From Pseudomonas sp. ANT_H4 (GTDB taxonomy: Bacteria > Pseudomonadota > Gammaproteobacteria > Pseudomonadales > Pseudomonadaceae): a DNA stretch of 64,000 bases. The notes under the pieces are model-generated. The model saw only the letters and a list, made by a program, of their open reading frames with translations. It searched no databases and was not told the DNA's origin. Positions 48,483 to 58,332 of this stretch are shown here, one piece after another. Location of the stretch: the NCBI RefSeq assembly GCF_008369295.1, contig NZ_VOBG01000002.1, positions 62,001 to 126,000 of the forward strand, given 5' to 3'. The first letter of the stretch is position 1. Each line of letters begins with the position of its first letter. A program made the position numbers and the translations under genes.

Positions 48483-51341
48483 ATGCTTGAGCTCACCGTA
48501 GAGCAGATATCCATGGGCCAGAGGGCTGTGGATAAGTCTGTTGCCTTGCAACTGCTCGCCGACAAACTGGTGGCCGACGGCCTGGTTGCCGAGGGTTACC
48601 TGAGCGGTTTGCAAGCCCGCGAAGCCCAGGGCTCGACCTTTCTCGGCCAAGGTATTGCGATCCCCCACGGTACTCCTGAAACCCGAGACCTGGTGTTCGC
48701 CACTGGCGTGCGTCTGCTGCAATTTCCCGATGGGGTGGATTGGGGTGATGGCCAGATCGTCTACCTGGCGATTGGCATTGCCGCCAAGTCCGATGAACAT
48801 CTGCGCCTGTTGCAACTGCTGACCCGCGCCCTCGGCGAAACCGATCTGGGCCAGGCACTGTGCCGCGCCAGTTCCGCTGAGGCCTTGCTGAAGCTGCTGC
48901 AAGGCGCACCGCAAGAACTGGCCTTGGATGCGCAAATGATTGGCCTCGGCGTGTCCGCCGACGATTTTGAAGAGCTGGTCTGGAGAGGCGCCCGTCTGTT
49001 GCGCCAGGCTGATTGCGTGAGCAACGGCTTTGCCGCCGTGCTGCAGCAAGTCGATGCACTGCCCCTGGGCGATGGCCTGTGGTGGCTGCACAGCGAGCAG
49101 ACGGTCAAGCGTCCGGGCCTGGCCTTTGTCACCCCGGACAAACCCATGCGTTACCTCGGCCAACCGTTGAGTGGGCTGTTTTGCCTGGCCAGCCTCGGCG
49201 AAGCTCATCAAGCCTTGCTCGAACGCCTGTGCGCCTTGCTGATCGAGGGTCGTGGCCAGGAACTGGGCCGCGCCACCAGCAGCCGTGCAGTGCTGGAAGT
49301 GCTCGGCGGCGAACTGCCGGCCGGTTGGCCGAGTGCGCACATCGCCCTGGCTAATGCCCACGGTCTGCACGCGCGGCCAGCAAAGATTCTTGCGCAACTG
49401 GCAAAAAGTTTTGACGGCGAAATCCGCGTACGTATTGTCGACGGGCAGGGCGGCGCGGTGTCGGTAAAAAGCCTGAGCAAACTACTCAGCCTCGGCGCCC
49501 GTCGTGGGCAAATGCTGGAATTTGTCGCCGAACCCGGTATCGCGTCCGATGCCTTGCCCGCCTTGTTGGCTGCGGTGGAAGAAGGTCTTGGCGAAGAAGT
49601 CGAACCGTTGCCCGCCGTGAGCGCTCTGCGTGAAGTCGTAGAGGTCGAACCGCTGATCAGCGCGCCCTTGTCCGGCAGCCTGATCCAGGCCATAGCCGCC
49701 GCACCTGGTATCGCCATCGGCCCGGCGCACATTCAAGTGCTGAAGCCCTTCGACTACCCGTTGCGAGGCGAGTCTGCCGCCATCGAGCGCGTACGCCTGC
49801 AAGCGGCGCTGACTGACGTGCGCCGGGATATCCAGGGCTTGATCGAGCGCAGCAAGTCCAAGGCCATTCGCGAGATTTTCATCACCCACCAGGAAATGCT
49901 CGACGACCCGGAACTGAGTGACGAAGTCGACACGCGCCTTAAGCAAGGCGAAAGCGCCGAAGCCGCGTGGATGAGCGTGATCGAAGCTGCGGCCAAACAG
50001 CAGGAATCCTTGCAGGACGCCTTGCTCGCCGAACGCGCCGCCGACCTGCGAGATATCGGTCGCCGGGTTCTGGCGCAACTGTGCGGCGTTGAAACTCCAC
50101 AAGAGCCGGACGAACCCTACATCCTGGTGATGGACGAAGTTGGCCCCTCGGACGTGGCCCGCCTCGATCCTGCACGAGTTGCCGGAATTCTCACCGCCCG
50201 CGGCGGCGCCACCGCCCACAGCGCTATCGTCGCCCGCGCCTTGGGGATTCCGGCGTTGGTGGGCGCAGGCGCGGCGGTGTTGCTGCTGACCTCGGGTACC
50301 CCCTTGTTGCTCGACGGCCAGCGCGGCCGTTTGCATGTCGACGCCGATGCCGCCACCTTGCAGCGCGCCACCCAAGAGCGCGACACCCGCGAGCAACGCC
50401 TGCAAGCTGCAGCCGCCCAGCGCCACGAGCCGGCCCTGACCAAAGATGGCCATGGCGTCGAAGTGTTCGCCAACATCGGCGAAAGTGCCGGTGTCGCAGC
50501 AGCGGTGGAGCAAGGCGCCGAAGGCATTGGTCTTTTGCGTACCGAACTGATTTTCATGGCCCATCAGCAAGCACCTGACGAAGCCACCCAAGAGGCTGAA
50601 TACCGTCGCGTACTCGACGGCCTGGCGGGGCGGCCGCTGGTGGTGCGCACCCTCGATGTCGGCGGCGACAAACCGCTGCCGTACTGGCCGATCGCCAAGG
50701 AAGAAAACCCGTTCCTCGGTGTACGTGGCATTCGTCTGACCCTGCAACGCCCGCAGATCATGGAAGCGCAATTGCGCGCGTTGCTGCGTTCGGCAGATAA
50801 CCGGCCGCTGCGCATCATGTTCCCCATGGTCGGCAGCGTTGATGAGTGGCACCAGGCTCGGGACATGACCGAGCGTCTGCGCCTGGAAATCCCGGTGGCC
50901 GACTTGCAACTGGGCATCATGATCGAAGTGCCGTCGGCTGCCTTGCTGGCGCCAGTGCTGGCCAAGGAAGTGGACTTTTTCAGCGTCGGCACCAATGACC
51001 TGACCCAATACACCCTGGCCATCGACCGTGGGCATCCGACCCTTTCGGCCCAGGCCGATGGCCTGCATCCGGCGGTGTTGCAACTGATCGACATCACCGT
51101 GCGTGCAGCCCATGCCCACGGCAAATGGGTAGGTGTGTGCGGTGAACTGGCCGCCGACCCGTTGGCGGTGCCGGTGTTGATCGGCCTGGGTGTCGATGAG
51201 CTGAGCGTCTCAGCCCGCAGCATCCCCGAGGTCAAGGCGCGGGTACGAGAATTTAGCATGAGCGAGGCCCGAGTCCTCGCGCAAAAGGCGCTGGCGTTGG
51301 GTTCTCCCGAGCAAGTGCGAGCCCTAGTGGAGGCCATGTAA
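48483..51341 (+). CDS. fruB: Fructose PTS multiphosphoryl transfer protein (EIIA-HPr-EI)
   Basis: A 952-residue fusion that passes phosphate from PEP to FruA. Residues 1-145 are EIIA-Fru with His62 in IPHGT; residues 150-280 resemble a second, degenerate EIIA (WLHSEQ, His203); HPr spans about 285-370 with His296 in HGLHARP; EI covers about 400-952 with His579 in GGATAHS and the PEP-binding region near the C-terminus. CTAGGAGAAAGGC precedes the ATG. It ends immediately before fruK. Confidence 0.95.
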   Translation: MLELTVEQISMGQRAVDKSVALQLLADKLVADGLVAEGYLSGLQAREAQGSTFLGQGIAIPHGTPETRDLVFATGVRLLQFPDGVDWGDGQIVYLAIGIAAKSDEHLRLLQLLTRALGETDLGQALCRASSAEALLKLLQGAPQELALDAQMIGLGVSADDFEELVWRGARLLRQADCVSNGFAAVLQQVDALPLGDGLWWLHSEQTVKRPGLAFVTPDKPMRYLGQPLSGLFCLASLGEAHQALLERLCALLIEGRGQELGRATSSRAVLEVLGGELPAGWPSAHIALANAHGLHARPAKILAQLAKSFDGEIRVRIVDGQGGAVSVKSLSKLLSLGARRGQMLEFVAEPGIASDALPALLAAVEEGLGEEVEPLPAVSALREVVEVEPLISAPLSGSLIQAIAAAPGIAIGPAHIQVLKPFDYPLRGESAAIERVRLQAALTDVRRDIQGLIERSKSKAIREIFITHQEMLDDPELSDEVDTRLKQGESAEAAWMSVIEAAAKQQESLQDALLAERAADLRDIGRRVLAQLCGVETPQEPDEPYILVMDEVGPSDVARLDPARVAGILTARGGATAHSAIVARALGIPALVGAGAAVLLLTSGTPLLLDGQRGRLHVDADAATLQRATQERDTREQRLQAAAAQRHEPALTKDGHGVEVFANIGESAGVAAAVEQGAEGIGLLRTELIFMAHQQAPDEATQEAEYRRVLDGLAGRPLVVRTLDVGGDKPLPYWPIAKEENPFLGVRGIRLTLQRPQIMEAQLRALLRSADNRPLRIMFPMVGSVDEWHQARDMTERLRLEIPVADLQLGIMIEVPSAALLAPVLAKEVDFFSVGTNDLTQYTLAIDRGHPTLSAQADGLHPAVLQLIDITVRAAHAHGKWVGVCGELAADPLAVPVLIGLGVDELSVSARSIPEVKARVREFSMSEARVLAQKALALGSPEQVRALVEAM

Positions 51342-52283
51342 ATGGCAAGGATTTTAAGCCTGACGCTGAACCCGGCGTTGGACCTGACGGTGCAATTGGC
51401 GCGCCTGGAACCGGGTGAGGTCAATCGCAGCGAAGCCATGATTACCCATGCGGCGGGCAAGGGCGTCAACGTCGCTCAGGTGCTGGCGGACCTGGGGCAT
51501 CAGGTGACGGTGGGCGGTTTTCTCGGGGAGGACAATCCCCAGGCCTTCGAGGCGCTGATCGCCCGACGTGGTTTTGTCGACGCGTTTATCCGCGTACCGG
51601 GGGAGACCCGCAGCAATATCAAGATTGCCGAACAGGACGGGCGCGTCACCGACGTCAATGGGCCGGGGCCGCTAGTCAGCGAGCAGGCGCAACAGGCGTT
51701 GCTCGATCAACTGCAGCGAATTGCCCCCGGCCATGATGCCGTGGTGGTAGCCGGTAGCCTGCCCCGTGGCATCAGCCCGCAGTGGTTGCAGGGTCTGTTG
51801 GTGCAGCTGAAAACGCTCGGTTTGAAAGTCGCCCTCGACACCAGCGGCGACGCTTTGCGTGCTGGGCTCAACGCCGGGCCGTGGTTGATCAAGCCCAATA
51901 CCGAAGAGCTGGCCGATGCCCTGGATTGCCCGACAGACTCTGTCGCTCAACAGGCGCAAGTGGCCACTCGGCTGCACGCGCAAGGTGTCGAGCATGTGGT
52001 GATTTCCCACGGTGCTGATGGCGTTAACTGGTTCAGCCCCGGCACGGCGCTGCACGCCACGCCGCCCAAGGTCAGCGTCGCCAGCACGGTCGGTGCCGGG
52101 GATTCGCTGCTGGCCGGGATGCTCCACGGCTTGCTCTGCTTCGATACACCCGAGAAAACCCTGCGCCGGGCCACTGCCATTGCGGCGATGGCGGTGACGC
52201 AGATTGGTTTCGGTATCAGCGATGACGCGCAGTTGGCGCGCCTGCAAAGCGGCGTCCATGTACGCACGCTGACAGAAGAATAA
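51342..52283 (+). CDS. fruK: 1-phosphofructokinase
   Basis: A 313-residue PfkB-family kinase that converts fructose 1-phosphate to fructose 1,6-bisphosphate. N-terminal TLNPALDLT and the GKGVNVAQVLADLG motif are intact, and the anion-hole/base motif is TVGAGDSLLAG near residue 248. Start directly follows the fruB stop. Middle gene of fruBKA. Confidence 0.95.
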   Translation: MARILSLTLNPALDLTVQLARLEPGEVNRSEAMITHAAGKGVNVAQVLADLGHQVTVGGFLGEDNPQAFEALIARRGFVDAFIRVPGETRSNIKIAEQDGRVTDVNGPGPLVSEQAQQALLDQLQRIAPGHDAVVVAGSLPRGISPQWLQGLLVQLKTLGLKVALDTSGDALRAGLNAGPWLIKPNTEELADALDCPTDSVAQQAQVATRLHAQGVEHVVISHGADGVNWFSPGTALHATPPKVSVASTVGAGDSLLAGMLHGLLCFDTPEKTLRRATAIAAMAVTQIGFGISDDAQLARLQSGVHVRTLTEE

Positions 52284-52294
52284 GAGGGTTTGTC

Positions 52295-54013
52295 ATGAAG
52301 TTAGCCATTGTTACCGCCTGCCCGAACGGCATGGTCACCAGTGTGCTGTGCGCCCGTTTGTTGGACGCCGCCGCGCAGCGCCAAGGCTGGAGCACCAGCG
52401 TCGAGGTGGTGGATAAGCAACACCCGGAGCGCCAGTTGTCGCAGTCGACCATTGAAGCTGCCGAATGGGTATTGCTGGTCAGCAGCACGGCCGTGGACAT
52501 GCAGCGCTTCGTCGGCAAGCGGGTGTTCCAGAGCACTCCGGCCCAGGCGTTGCAGGATGTCGAAGCGGTGTTGCGCCGGGGCGCTGAAGAGGCCGAAGTG
52601 TATGTCGCGACCGACGTGCCAGTGGCGGCCAACAAGGTGCCACGCATCGTCGCCATCACCGCGTGCCCGACCGGCGTGGCTCATACCTTTATGGCCGCCG
52701 AGGCTTTGCAACAGGCAGCCAAGCGCCTGGGTTATGACCTGCACGTTGAAACCCAGGGCTCGGTGGGCGCCCGTACGCCGCTGAACCCAGCGGCCATTGC
52801 CGATGCCGACGTGGTGCTGCTGGCGGCGGATATCGAAGTGGCCACCGAGCGTTTCGCGGGCAAGAAAATCTACCGCTGCGGCACCGGCATCGCCTTGAAG
52901 CAGGCCGAAGCGACCCTCAACAAGGCGCTGGCCGAAGGCAAGCAGGAAAGTGCGGCCAGCGGCGCAACGGCCAAGTCCGAGAAAACCGGGGTCTACAAGC
53001 ATCTGCTGACCGGAGTGTCGTTCATGTTGCCGATGGTGGTGGCAGGTGGTTTGTTGATCGCCTTGTCGTTCGTCTTCGGCATCCATGCCTTCGAGGAAAA
53101 GGGCACCCTGGCGGCGGCGTTGAAAACCGTCGGCGACCAGGCATTCATGCTGATGGTGCCGCTGCTGGCGGGCTACATCGCCTACTCGATTGCCGACCGT
53201 CCTGGCCTTGCCCCCGGTATGATCGGCGGCCTGCTGGCCAGCACCTTGGGCGCGGGCTTTATCGGCGGGATACTCGCTGGTTTCCTGGCCGGTTACTGCG
53301 TGAAGCTGATCAGCAATGCAGTGCGTTTGCCGCAAAGCCTTGAAGCCCTCAAGCCGATCTTGATCATTCCCTTGCTGGCGAGCCTGTTTACCGGCCTTGC
53401 GATGATTTACCTGGTGGGTCCGCCAGTGGCGCAAATGCTCACGGGCCTGACTGATTTCCTCAGCAACATGGGCACCGCCAATGCCGTGATGCTGGGCATC
53501 CTGCTAGGCGCCATGATGTGTGTTGACCTCGGCGGGCCGATCAACAAGGCGGCCTACGCCTTTTCGGTCGGACTGCTGGCCGCGCAAAGCGGCGCACCAA
53601 TGGCTGCGACCATGGCCGCCGGCATGGTGCCGCCGATTGGCATGGGCATCGCCACCCTCCTGGCGCGGCGCAAGTTTGCCCAGACCGAGCGCGAGGCGGG
53701 CAAGGCCGCGTTGATCCTGGGGATGTGCTTTATCTCCGAAGGTGCGATTCCGTTTGCCGCCAAGGACCCGCTACGGGTGATCCCGGCGAGCATCGCCGGT
53801 GGTGCGCTGACAGGTGCCTTGTCGATGTACTTCGGTTGCAAGCTGATGGCGCCCCATGGCGGGTTTTTTGTGATGTTGATCCCCAATGCGATCAATCATG
53901 CGTTGCTGTATTTACTGGCGATTGTTGCCGGGAGCTTGCTGACCGGTCTGGTGTATGCGCTGATCAAACGTCCTGAGACGGTGGAGCTGACAGTCGCAGC
54001 AGCTAAAGCCTAA
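52295..54013 (+). CDS. fruA: Fructose-specific PTS permease EIIB'BC
   Basis: A 572-residue permease. Residues 1-100 are a IIB' domain (Cys9 in TACPNGMV), about 115-215 the active IIB domain (phosphorylated Cys124 in ACPTGVAHT), and about 230-560 the IIC membrane domain with eight or so helices. It imports fructose and phosphorylates it at C1. The C domain ends with a short polar tail. Last gene of fruBKA. Confidence 0.94.
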   Translation: MKLAIVTACPNGMVTSVLCARLLDAAAQRQGWSTSVEVVDKQHPERQLSQSTIEAAEWVLLVSSTAVDMQRFVGKRVFQSTPAQALQDVEAVLRRGAEEAEVYVATDVPVAANKVPRIVAITACPTGVAHTFMAAEALQQAAKRLGYDLHVETQGSVGARTPLNPAAIADADVVLLAADIEVATERFAGKKIYRCGTGIALKQAEATLNKALAEGKQESAASGATAKSEKTGVYKHLLTGVSFMLPMVVAGGLLIALSFVFGIHAFEEKGTLAAALKTVGDQAFMLMVPLLAGYIAYSIADRPGLAPGMIGGLLASTLGAGFIGGILAGFLAGYCVKLISNAVRLPQSLEALKPILIIPLLASLFTGLAMIYLVGPPVAQMLTGLTDFLSNMGTANAVMLGILLGAMMCVDLGGPINKAAYAFSVGLLAAQSGAPMAATMAAGMVPPIGMGIATLLARRKFAQTEREAGKAALILGMCFISEGAIPFAAKDPLRVIPASIAGGALTGALSMYFGCKLMAPHGGFFVMLIPNAINHALLYLLAIVAGSLLTGLVYALIKRPETVELTVAAAKA

Positions 54014-54030
54014 GGCGGTTCACATTTGAA

Positions 54031-54048
54031 CTGTCACATCCCTTTCAT
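54031..54048 (+). promoter_or_regulatory. Pho box upstream of phoD
   Basis: CTGTCAC-ATCC-CTTTCAT fits two 7-base CTGTCAT repeats separated by 4 bases (6 of 7 in each). It lies 44 bases upstream of the ATG, with a TTAAGT-like -10 element about 12 bases downstream. Confidence 0.75.
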
Positions 54049-54092
54049 GGCACCGTGCTTAAGTTTCCCTTTTGATCTTCGAGGGAACCTGC

Positions 54093-55634
54093 ATGAGCCA
54101 CTTCAATCTCGGTCGCCGTCGTGTGATGCAGGCTGTCGGTGCCGGTCTGTTGCTGCCCGGCCTGGCACCTGCGGTAATTGCGTCGGTCAAGGACCGTCCG
54201 CAGTTGACCGACGGCGTGCAGTCCGGCGACTTGCTGGGCGACCGGGCGATGATCTGGAGTCGCAGCGACCGCCCGGCGAGGATGGTGGTGGAGTGGGACA
54301 CGCGCAGCCTGTTCAGTAACCCGCGCCGCTTCGTCTCTCCCCTGGCCGACAGCCGCACTGACTTCACCGCCCGCGTCGAGCTGAGCGGTTTACCTGCCGA
54401 CCAGGCGATTTTCTACCGCGTGTACTTCGAAGATGCCCAGACCGGTGTCGCCAGCGAACCCTGGTTTGGCCACCTGCGCAGCGTGCCGCAACAGCGTCGC
54501 GATATTCGCTTCGTCTGGAGCGGTGACACCGTCGGCCAGGGCTTTGGCATCAACCCGGACATTGGCGGCATGCGCATCTACGAAGCCATGCGTCTGCGTT
54601 TGCCGGACTTCTTTATCCACAGCGGCGACACCATCTACGCCGACGGCCCGGTACCGGCGCAATTACCCACCGAAGGCGGGCGCATCTGGCGCAACCTCAC
54701 CACCGAAGCAAAAAGCAAAGTCGCTGAAACCCTGGATGAGTATCGCGGCAACTACCGCTACAACTTGATGGACGAAAACATCCGCCGCTTCAACGCCGAG
54801 GTGCCGCAGATCTGGCAGTGGGACGATCACGAAGTGGTCAACAACTGGTCGCCAGGCAAGCAACTGGACGAGCGCTATAAAACCCAAGACATCAACACTC
54901 TCGTCGGCCGTGCGCGTCAGGCCTGGCTGGAATATGCGCCGATGCGCCTGCAAGGCGCCGACCAGGGCGGGCGCATCTATCGCAAGCTCAGCTACGGGCC
55001 GCTGCTGGATGTATTTGTGCTCGACATGCGCAGCTACCGCGAGGCCAACGATGACAACCTGGGGGGCGAGAAACCCTTCTTGGGGCGTGAGCAACTGGAC
55101 TGGCTCAAACGTGAACTCAAGGCCTCGAAAGCCCAATGGAAAGTCATCGCCGCCGACATGCCCATCGGCCTCGGCGTGCCAGATGGCGAAGTCAGCCCCG
55201 GCGTACCGCGCTGGGAAGCCATCGCCAACGGTGATCCGGGGCAGGCCCAGGGCCGCGAGTTGGAAATCGCCGAACTGTTGGCGTTTCTGCGCGCGCAACA
55301 GGTGCGCAACTATGTGTGGCTGACGGCGGATGTGCATTACTGCGCGGCGCACCATTACCACCCGGACCGGGCGGCGTTTCAGGATTTCGAGCCGTTCTGG
55401 GAGTTTGTCGCTGGCCCCCTGAATGCCGGCAGTTTTGGTCCCAACCCGCTGGATAAAACCTTCGGTCCTGAAGTGGTGTTCGAAAAGGCGCCGCCGGCGC
55501 AAAACACCTCACCGTTCGCCGGGTTTCAGTTCTTCGGTGAAGTGCAGATTGATGGGCAGACGGCGGAGCTGACGGTCATCTTGCGGGACCTGGATGGGGT
55601 GTCGGTATTTGAGCAGAAGTTGCAGCCGGTTTAG
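54093..55634 (+). CDS. phoD: PhoD-type alkaline phosphatase/phosphodiesterase
   Basis: A 513-residue exported phosphatase. The N-terminus has a twin-arginine signal (GRRRVMQAVGAGLLLPGLAP). The PhoD N-terminal beta domain (about 35-130) precedes the metallophosphatase domain: SGDT motifs near residues 145 and 180 (WSGDTVG, HSGDTIYADGP) and WDDHEVVNN near 245. It releases phosphate from organic esters in the periplasm or outside the cell, fitting the Pho box. The ATG at 54093 was chosen over the frame start at 54072 because it begins the Tat signal. Confidence 0.93.
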   Translation: MSHFNLGRRRVMQAVGAGLLLPGLAPAVIASVKDRPQLTDGVQSGDLLGDRAMIWSRSDRPARMVVEWDTRSLFSNPRRFVSPLADSRTDFTARVELSGLPADQAIFYRVYFEDAQTGVASEPWFGHLRSVPQQRRDIRFVWSGDTVGQGFGINPDIGGMRIYEAMRLRLPDFFIHSGDTIYADGPVPAQLPTEGGRIWRNLTTEAKSKVAETLDEYRGNYRYNLMDENIRRFNAEVPQIWQWDDHEVVNNWSPGKQLDERYKTQDINTLVGRARQAWLEYAPMRLQGADQGGRIYRKLSYGPLLDVFVLDMRSYREANDDNLGGEKPFLGREQLDWLKRELKASKAQWKVIAADMPIGLGVPDGEVSPGVPRWEAIANGDPGQAQGRELEIAELLAFLRAQQVRNYVWLTADVHYCAAHHYHPDRAAFQDFEPFWEFVAGPLNAGSFGPNPLDKTFGPEVVFEKAPPAQNTSPFAGFQFFGEVQIDGQTAELTVILRDLDGVSVFEQKLQPV

Positions 55635-55643
55635 CGGATTGCT

Positions 55644-55668
55644 CCCACGCACCCACGTGGGAGCATTC
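55644..55668. terminator. Hairpin between phoD and piuB
   Basis: GCTCCCACG and CGTGGGAGC flank a CACCCA loop between two convergent genes. There is no T-run. Confidence 0.55.
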
Positions 55669-55670
55669 AG

Positions 55671-58196
55671 CTAGTAGACATCCCGGCGATAGCGGCCCTG
55701 TTCAATGAGCCGCTCTACTGCCTCACTGCCCAACACTTGCACCAACACCTGATCCACCCCGGCCGCCATCCCCTGCAAACTCCCACACACATAAATCGCC
55801 GCGCCGTCCGCCAGCCACTGGCGTAATACATTCGCCGATTCCCGCAGACGATCCTGAACGTAGATCTTCTCTTCCTGGTCCCGGCTAAACGCCAGGTCCA
55901 GCAAGGCCAGGTCACCGCTGGTCAGCCAGCCTTGCAGCTCTTTCTGGCAGAGGTAGTCGTGGGCGATATTGCGTTCGCCGAACAGCAGCCAGTTGCGCTG
56001 TTGGCCGTCGGCGATCCGAGCCTTGAGCAGGCTGCGTAGCCCGGCCAGGCCGGTGCCGTTGCCCAACAGAATTAGCGGCACAGGTTCGCTCGGCAGGTGG
56101 AACCCACTGTTGCGCCGTAGACGCAGGCAGATGGCCGCCCCCAGCGGCGCGTGCTCCGTGAGCCAGCCGGAACCCAGGCTCAGGCGGCCATTGGGATGGT
56201 ATTCCTGACGCACGATCAGCTCCAGCACGCCGTCGCTGGCAATCGAGGCAATGGAATACTCACGCATGCCCAGTGGCACCAGCGCATCCACCAGAGCCTG
56301 GGCATGCATGCCCACCAGATGGGCACGATTGTCCGGTAATTGACGGCTGGCCAGGGCGTGGTCGAGAGGTTGCGCCAGACCGTCCACCAACACGCTGCCG
56401 CTGCCGGCAAGTCCCAAGCCCTCAAGGAAATGTTCGATGGCCCATGGGCCGTTGCGCGGCAGCACCTCTACCAGATCGCCCGCCCGCCAGTCCCTTTGCT
56501 GCGGTGGGGTCAGTTCCAGCAAATAGACACCCGCGCCGCTGCTGTCAGGATTGAGCAGTGTGCGATCGCTCAAGCTCCAGTTTTCATAGCTGGCGGTGGG
56601 CCAGGCTGCGGTCGGTGCATGGCCGGTCAGTTCACCCAATTGGTGTTGCCAGCGCAGCAAGGCGTCCTGGTCGCCGCTGTCGACTTCAATCGGCGCGAAC
56701 ATCGGGGTGCCGCCCTGGTTGGTCAGCCAGAAGTGCAGGCGTCGGGCAAAGCCACAGAAGTGTTCATATTGGCGGTCCCCAAGGGCCAGGACCGAGTATT
56801 TCAAGCCGTTGAGGGGCAGGTCCCGGCCCAGCACGATACGTTCAAAGCCACGGGCGTTGTCGGGCGCTTCGCCGTCGCCGAAGGTGCTGACGACAAACAG
56901 CGCATGCTCTGACTGGCGCAAGTCGTCTTCGCTGACGTTGCCAAGGGCCTGGACCTTCACCGGCAATCCGGCGGCTTGCAGTTGGCTGGCGGTTTGCCAG
57001 GCCAGTTGCTCGGCAAAGCCACTCTGGCTGGCAAAACCAATCAGCCAGGTCGGCGCGTCACTGCGGTTTTCTCCCAGGCCTTGACGGGCATCGCGCACTT
57101 GGCGTTTTTTGCGGCGACGGTCCAGGTACAACAGCCAGCCGGTGATAAAGAACAGCGGCATGCACAGCGCGGTAATGGTCAGGATGATCCGCCCCACCAG
57201 GCCAAAGTAACTGCCGACGTGCAGCGCATAAATGCTGGTCAGCAATTGAGCCTTGAAGCTTTTGCTGGCGTAGCGTTCGTGGCGCTGGACCTCGCCGGTG
57301 GCCGGGTTCAGGGTGATTTGGTTCAACGCGCGGTCATGGGGCGATGTGTTTAACAGGTAGTAGACAGTGGCCGGTTGGCCCGCAACGGCTGGCATTCGGA
57401 TGTTGTAGGCGCTCAAGGCGGGGCCAGCGTTGCTGTAGATGCTGCTCCACATGGCCTCGTAGTTGGCCGTTGGTGCGGGACCTGCCGGCGCTGGGCCACG
57501 ATTGCGCACCCGCTCGTTTTGCGGGGCGTCGGACAGCAGTTTGTTCAGGCCCTGGCTGTACCACTCGTAGGACCAGGACAAGCCGGTCAGCGCCGCCAAT
57601 AAATAGAACAGCAAGCACCAGGTGCCGAACACCGAGTGCAGGTCCCAGTTAAAACTGCGACCCTTTTTTCGCCAGTCCAGGGTCAACCAGGCGCGCCAAC
57701 TGGCTACCTGGCGCGGCCAGCGCAAGTACAGGCCTGAAAGGCAGAAGAAAATCAGGATCAGGGTGCAGGCGCCGGTGATTTGCCGACCGGTGTCGCCGAT
57801 GGCCAGGAAACGGTGCAGTTGCAGCACAAAGCCGAAGAAGCCCTGGCCGACGGCGTCACCCATGTAGGCGCCGGTGTACGGGTCGAAGTAGCGCATTTGG
57901 CCACGGCGTTCGCCCGGCGGTGGCGTGAAGAACACTCGCGCGGCATTGCCGCTTTCGCTCTCCACCCAGAGCATGGACACGGTCTTGTTTTCAGTGGCTT
58001 CCAGCGTGCGCACCAGTTCAGTTGGTGGTAGCACCCCGGCTGGGCGCATCTCCACGGTCAGTACGGTCGGGTTGAGCGCCCGCAGGATTTCATCCTGGAA
58101 CGACACCGTAGCGCCGGTGATCCCCATCAACGCCAACACCAGCCCGGCGGTAATGCCGAAGAACCAATGCAACTGGAACAGGGTTTTCTTCAACAC
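55671..58196 (-). CDS. piuB: PepSY-flavodoxin-FNR fusion reductase PiuB
   Basis: An 841-residue inner membrane reductase. Residues 1-365 are a PepSY-associated membrane unit with four helices (about 8-32, 143-162, 192-214 and 338-360) and conserved His residues; about 385-525 are a flavodoxin-like FMN domain ([23 protein letters not shown]); the rest is a FAD/NAD(P)H reductase domain ([16 protein letters not shown]). This layout suits ferrisiderophore or ferric reduction after uptake. It corresponds to PA4513, next to piuA and piuC. The substrate is an inference. Confidence 0.88.
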   Translation of the reverse strand: MLKKTLFQLHWFFGITAGLVLALMGITGATVSFQDEILRALNPTVLTVEMRPAGVLPPTELVRTLEATENKTVSMLWVESESGNAARVFFTPPPGERRGQMRYFDPYTGAYMGDAVGQGFFGFVLQLHRFLAIGDTGRQITGACTLILIFFCLSGLYLRWPRQVASWRAWLTLDWRKKGRSFNWDLHSVFGTWCLLFYLLAALTGLSWSYEWYSQGLNKLLSDAPQNERVRNRGPAPAGPAPTANYEAMWSSIYSNAGPALSAYNIRMPAVAGQPATVYYLLNTSPHDRALNQITLNPATGEVQRHERYASKSFKAQLLTSIYALHVGSYFGLVGRIILTITALCMPLFFITGWLLYLDRRRKKRQVRDARQGLGENRSDAPTWLIGFASQSGFAEQLAWQTASQLQAAGLPVKVQALGNVSEDDLRQSEHALFVVSTFGDGEAPDNARGFERIVLGRDLPLNGLKYSVLALGDRQYEHFCGFARRLHFWLTNQGGTPMFAPIEVDSGDQDALLRWQHQLGELTGHAPTAAWPTASYENWSLSDRTLLNPDSSGAGVYLLELTPPQQRDWRAGDLVEVLPRNGPWAIEHFLEGLGLAGSGSVLVDGLAQPLDHALASRQLPDNRAHLVGMHAQALVDALVPLGMREYSIASIASDGVLELIVRQEYHPNGRLSLGSGWLTEHAPLGAAICLRLRRNSGFHLPSEPVPLILLGNGTGLAGLRSLLKARIADGQQRNWLLFGERNIAHDYLCQKELQGWLTSGDLALLDLAFSRDQEEKIYVQDRLRESANVLRQWLADGAAIYVCGSLQGMAAGVDQVLVQVLGSEAVERLIEQGRYRRDVY

Positions 58197-58280
58197 GTGG
58201 GACTGCCTCGTTCATCTGAATAGGTTCATCACGGCGCGCATTATGCCGTGGGTTGTCGAGAAACATTCTGTTTCACACGC

Positions 58281-58310
58281 AAAAGCCCCACGCATCCGAT
58301 GCGTGGGGCT
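58281..58310 (-). terminator. Rho-independent terminator of piuA
   Basis: AGCCCCACGCATC and GATGCGTGGGGCT form a perfect 13-bp stem with one central base; on the minus strand it is followed by TTTTGCG. It starts about 22 bases after the piuA stop. Confidence 0.85.
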
Positions 58311-58332
58311 CTGTGCAGATAGCTCTACCGGT

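Noticed and set aside
49482..51119. 545-residue minus-strand frame opposite fruB
   Set aside because: It mirrors FruB codon periodicity and has no recognisable domain.
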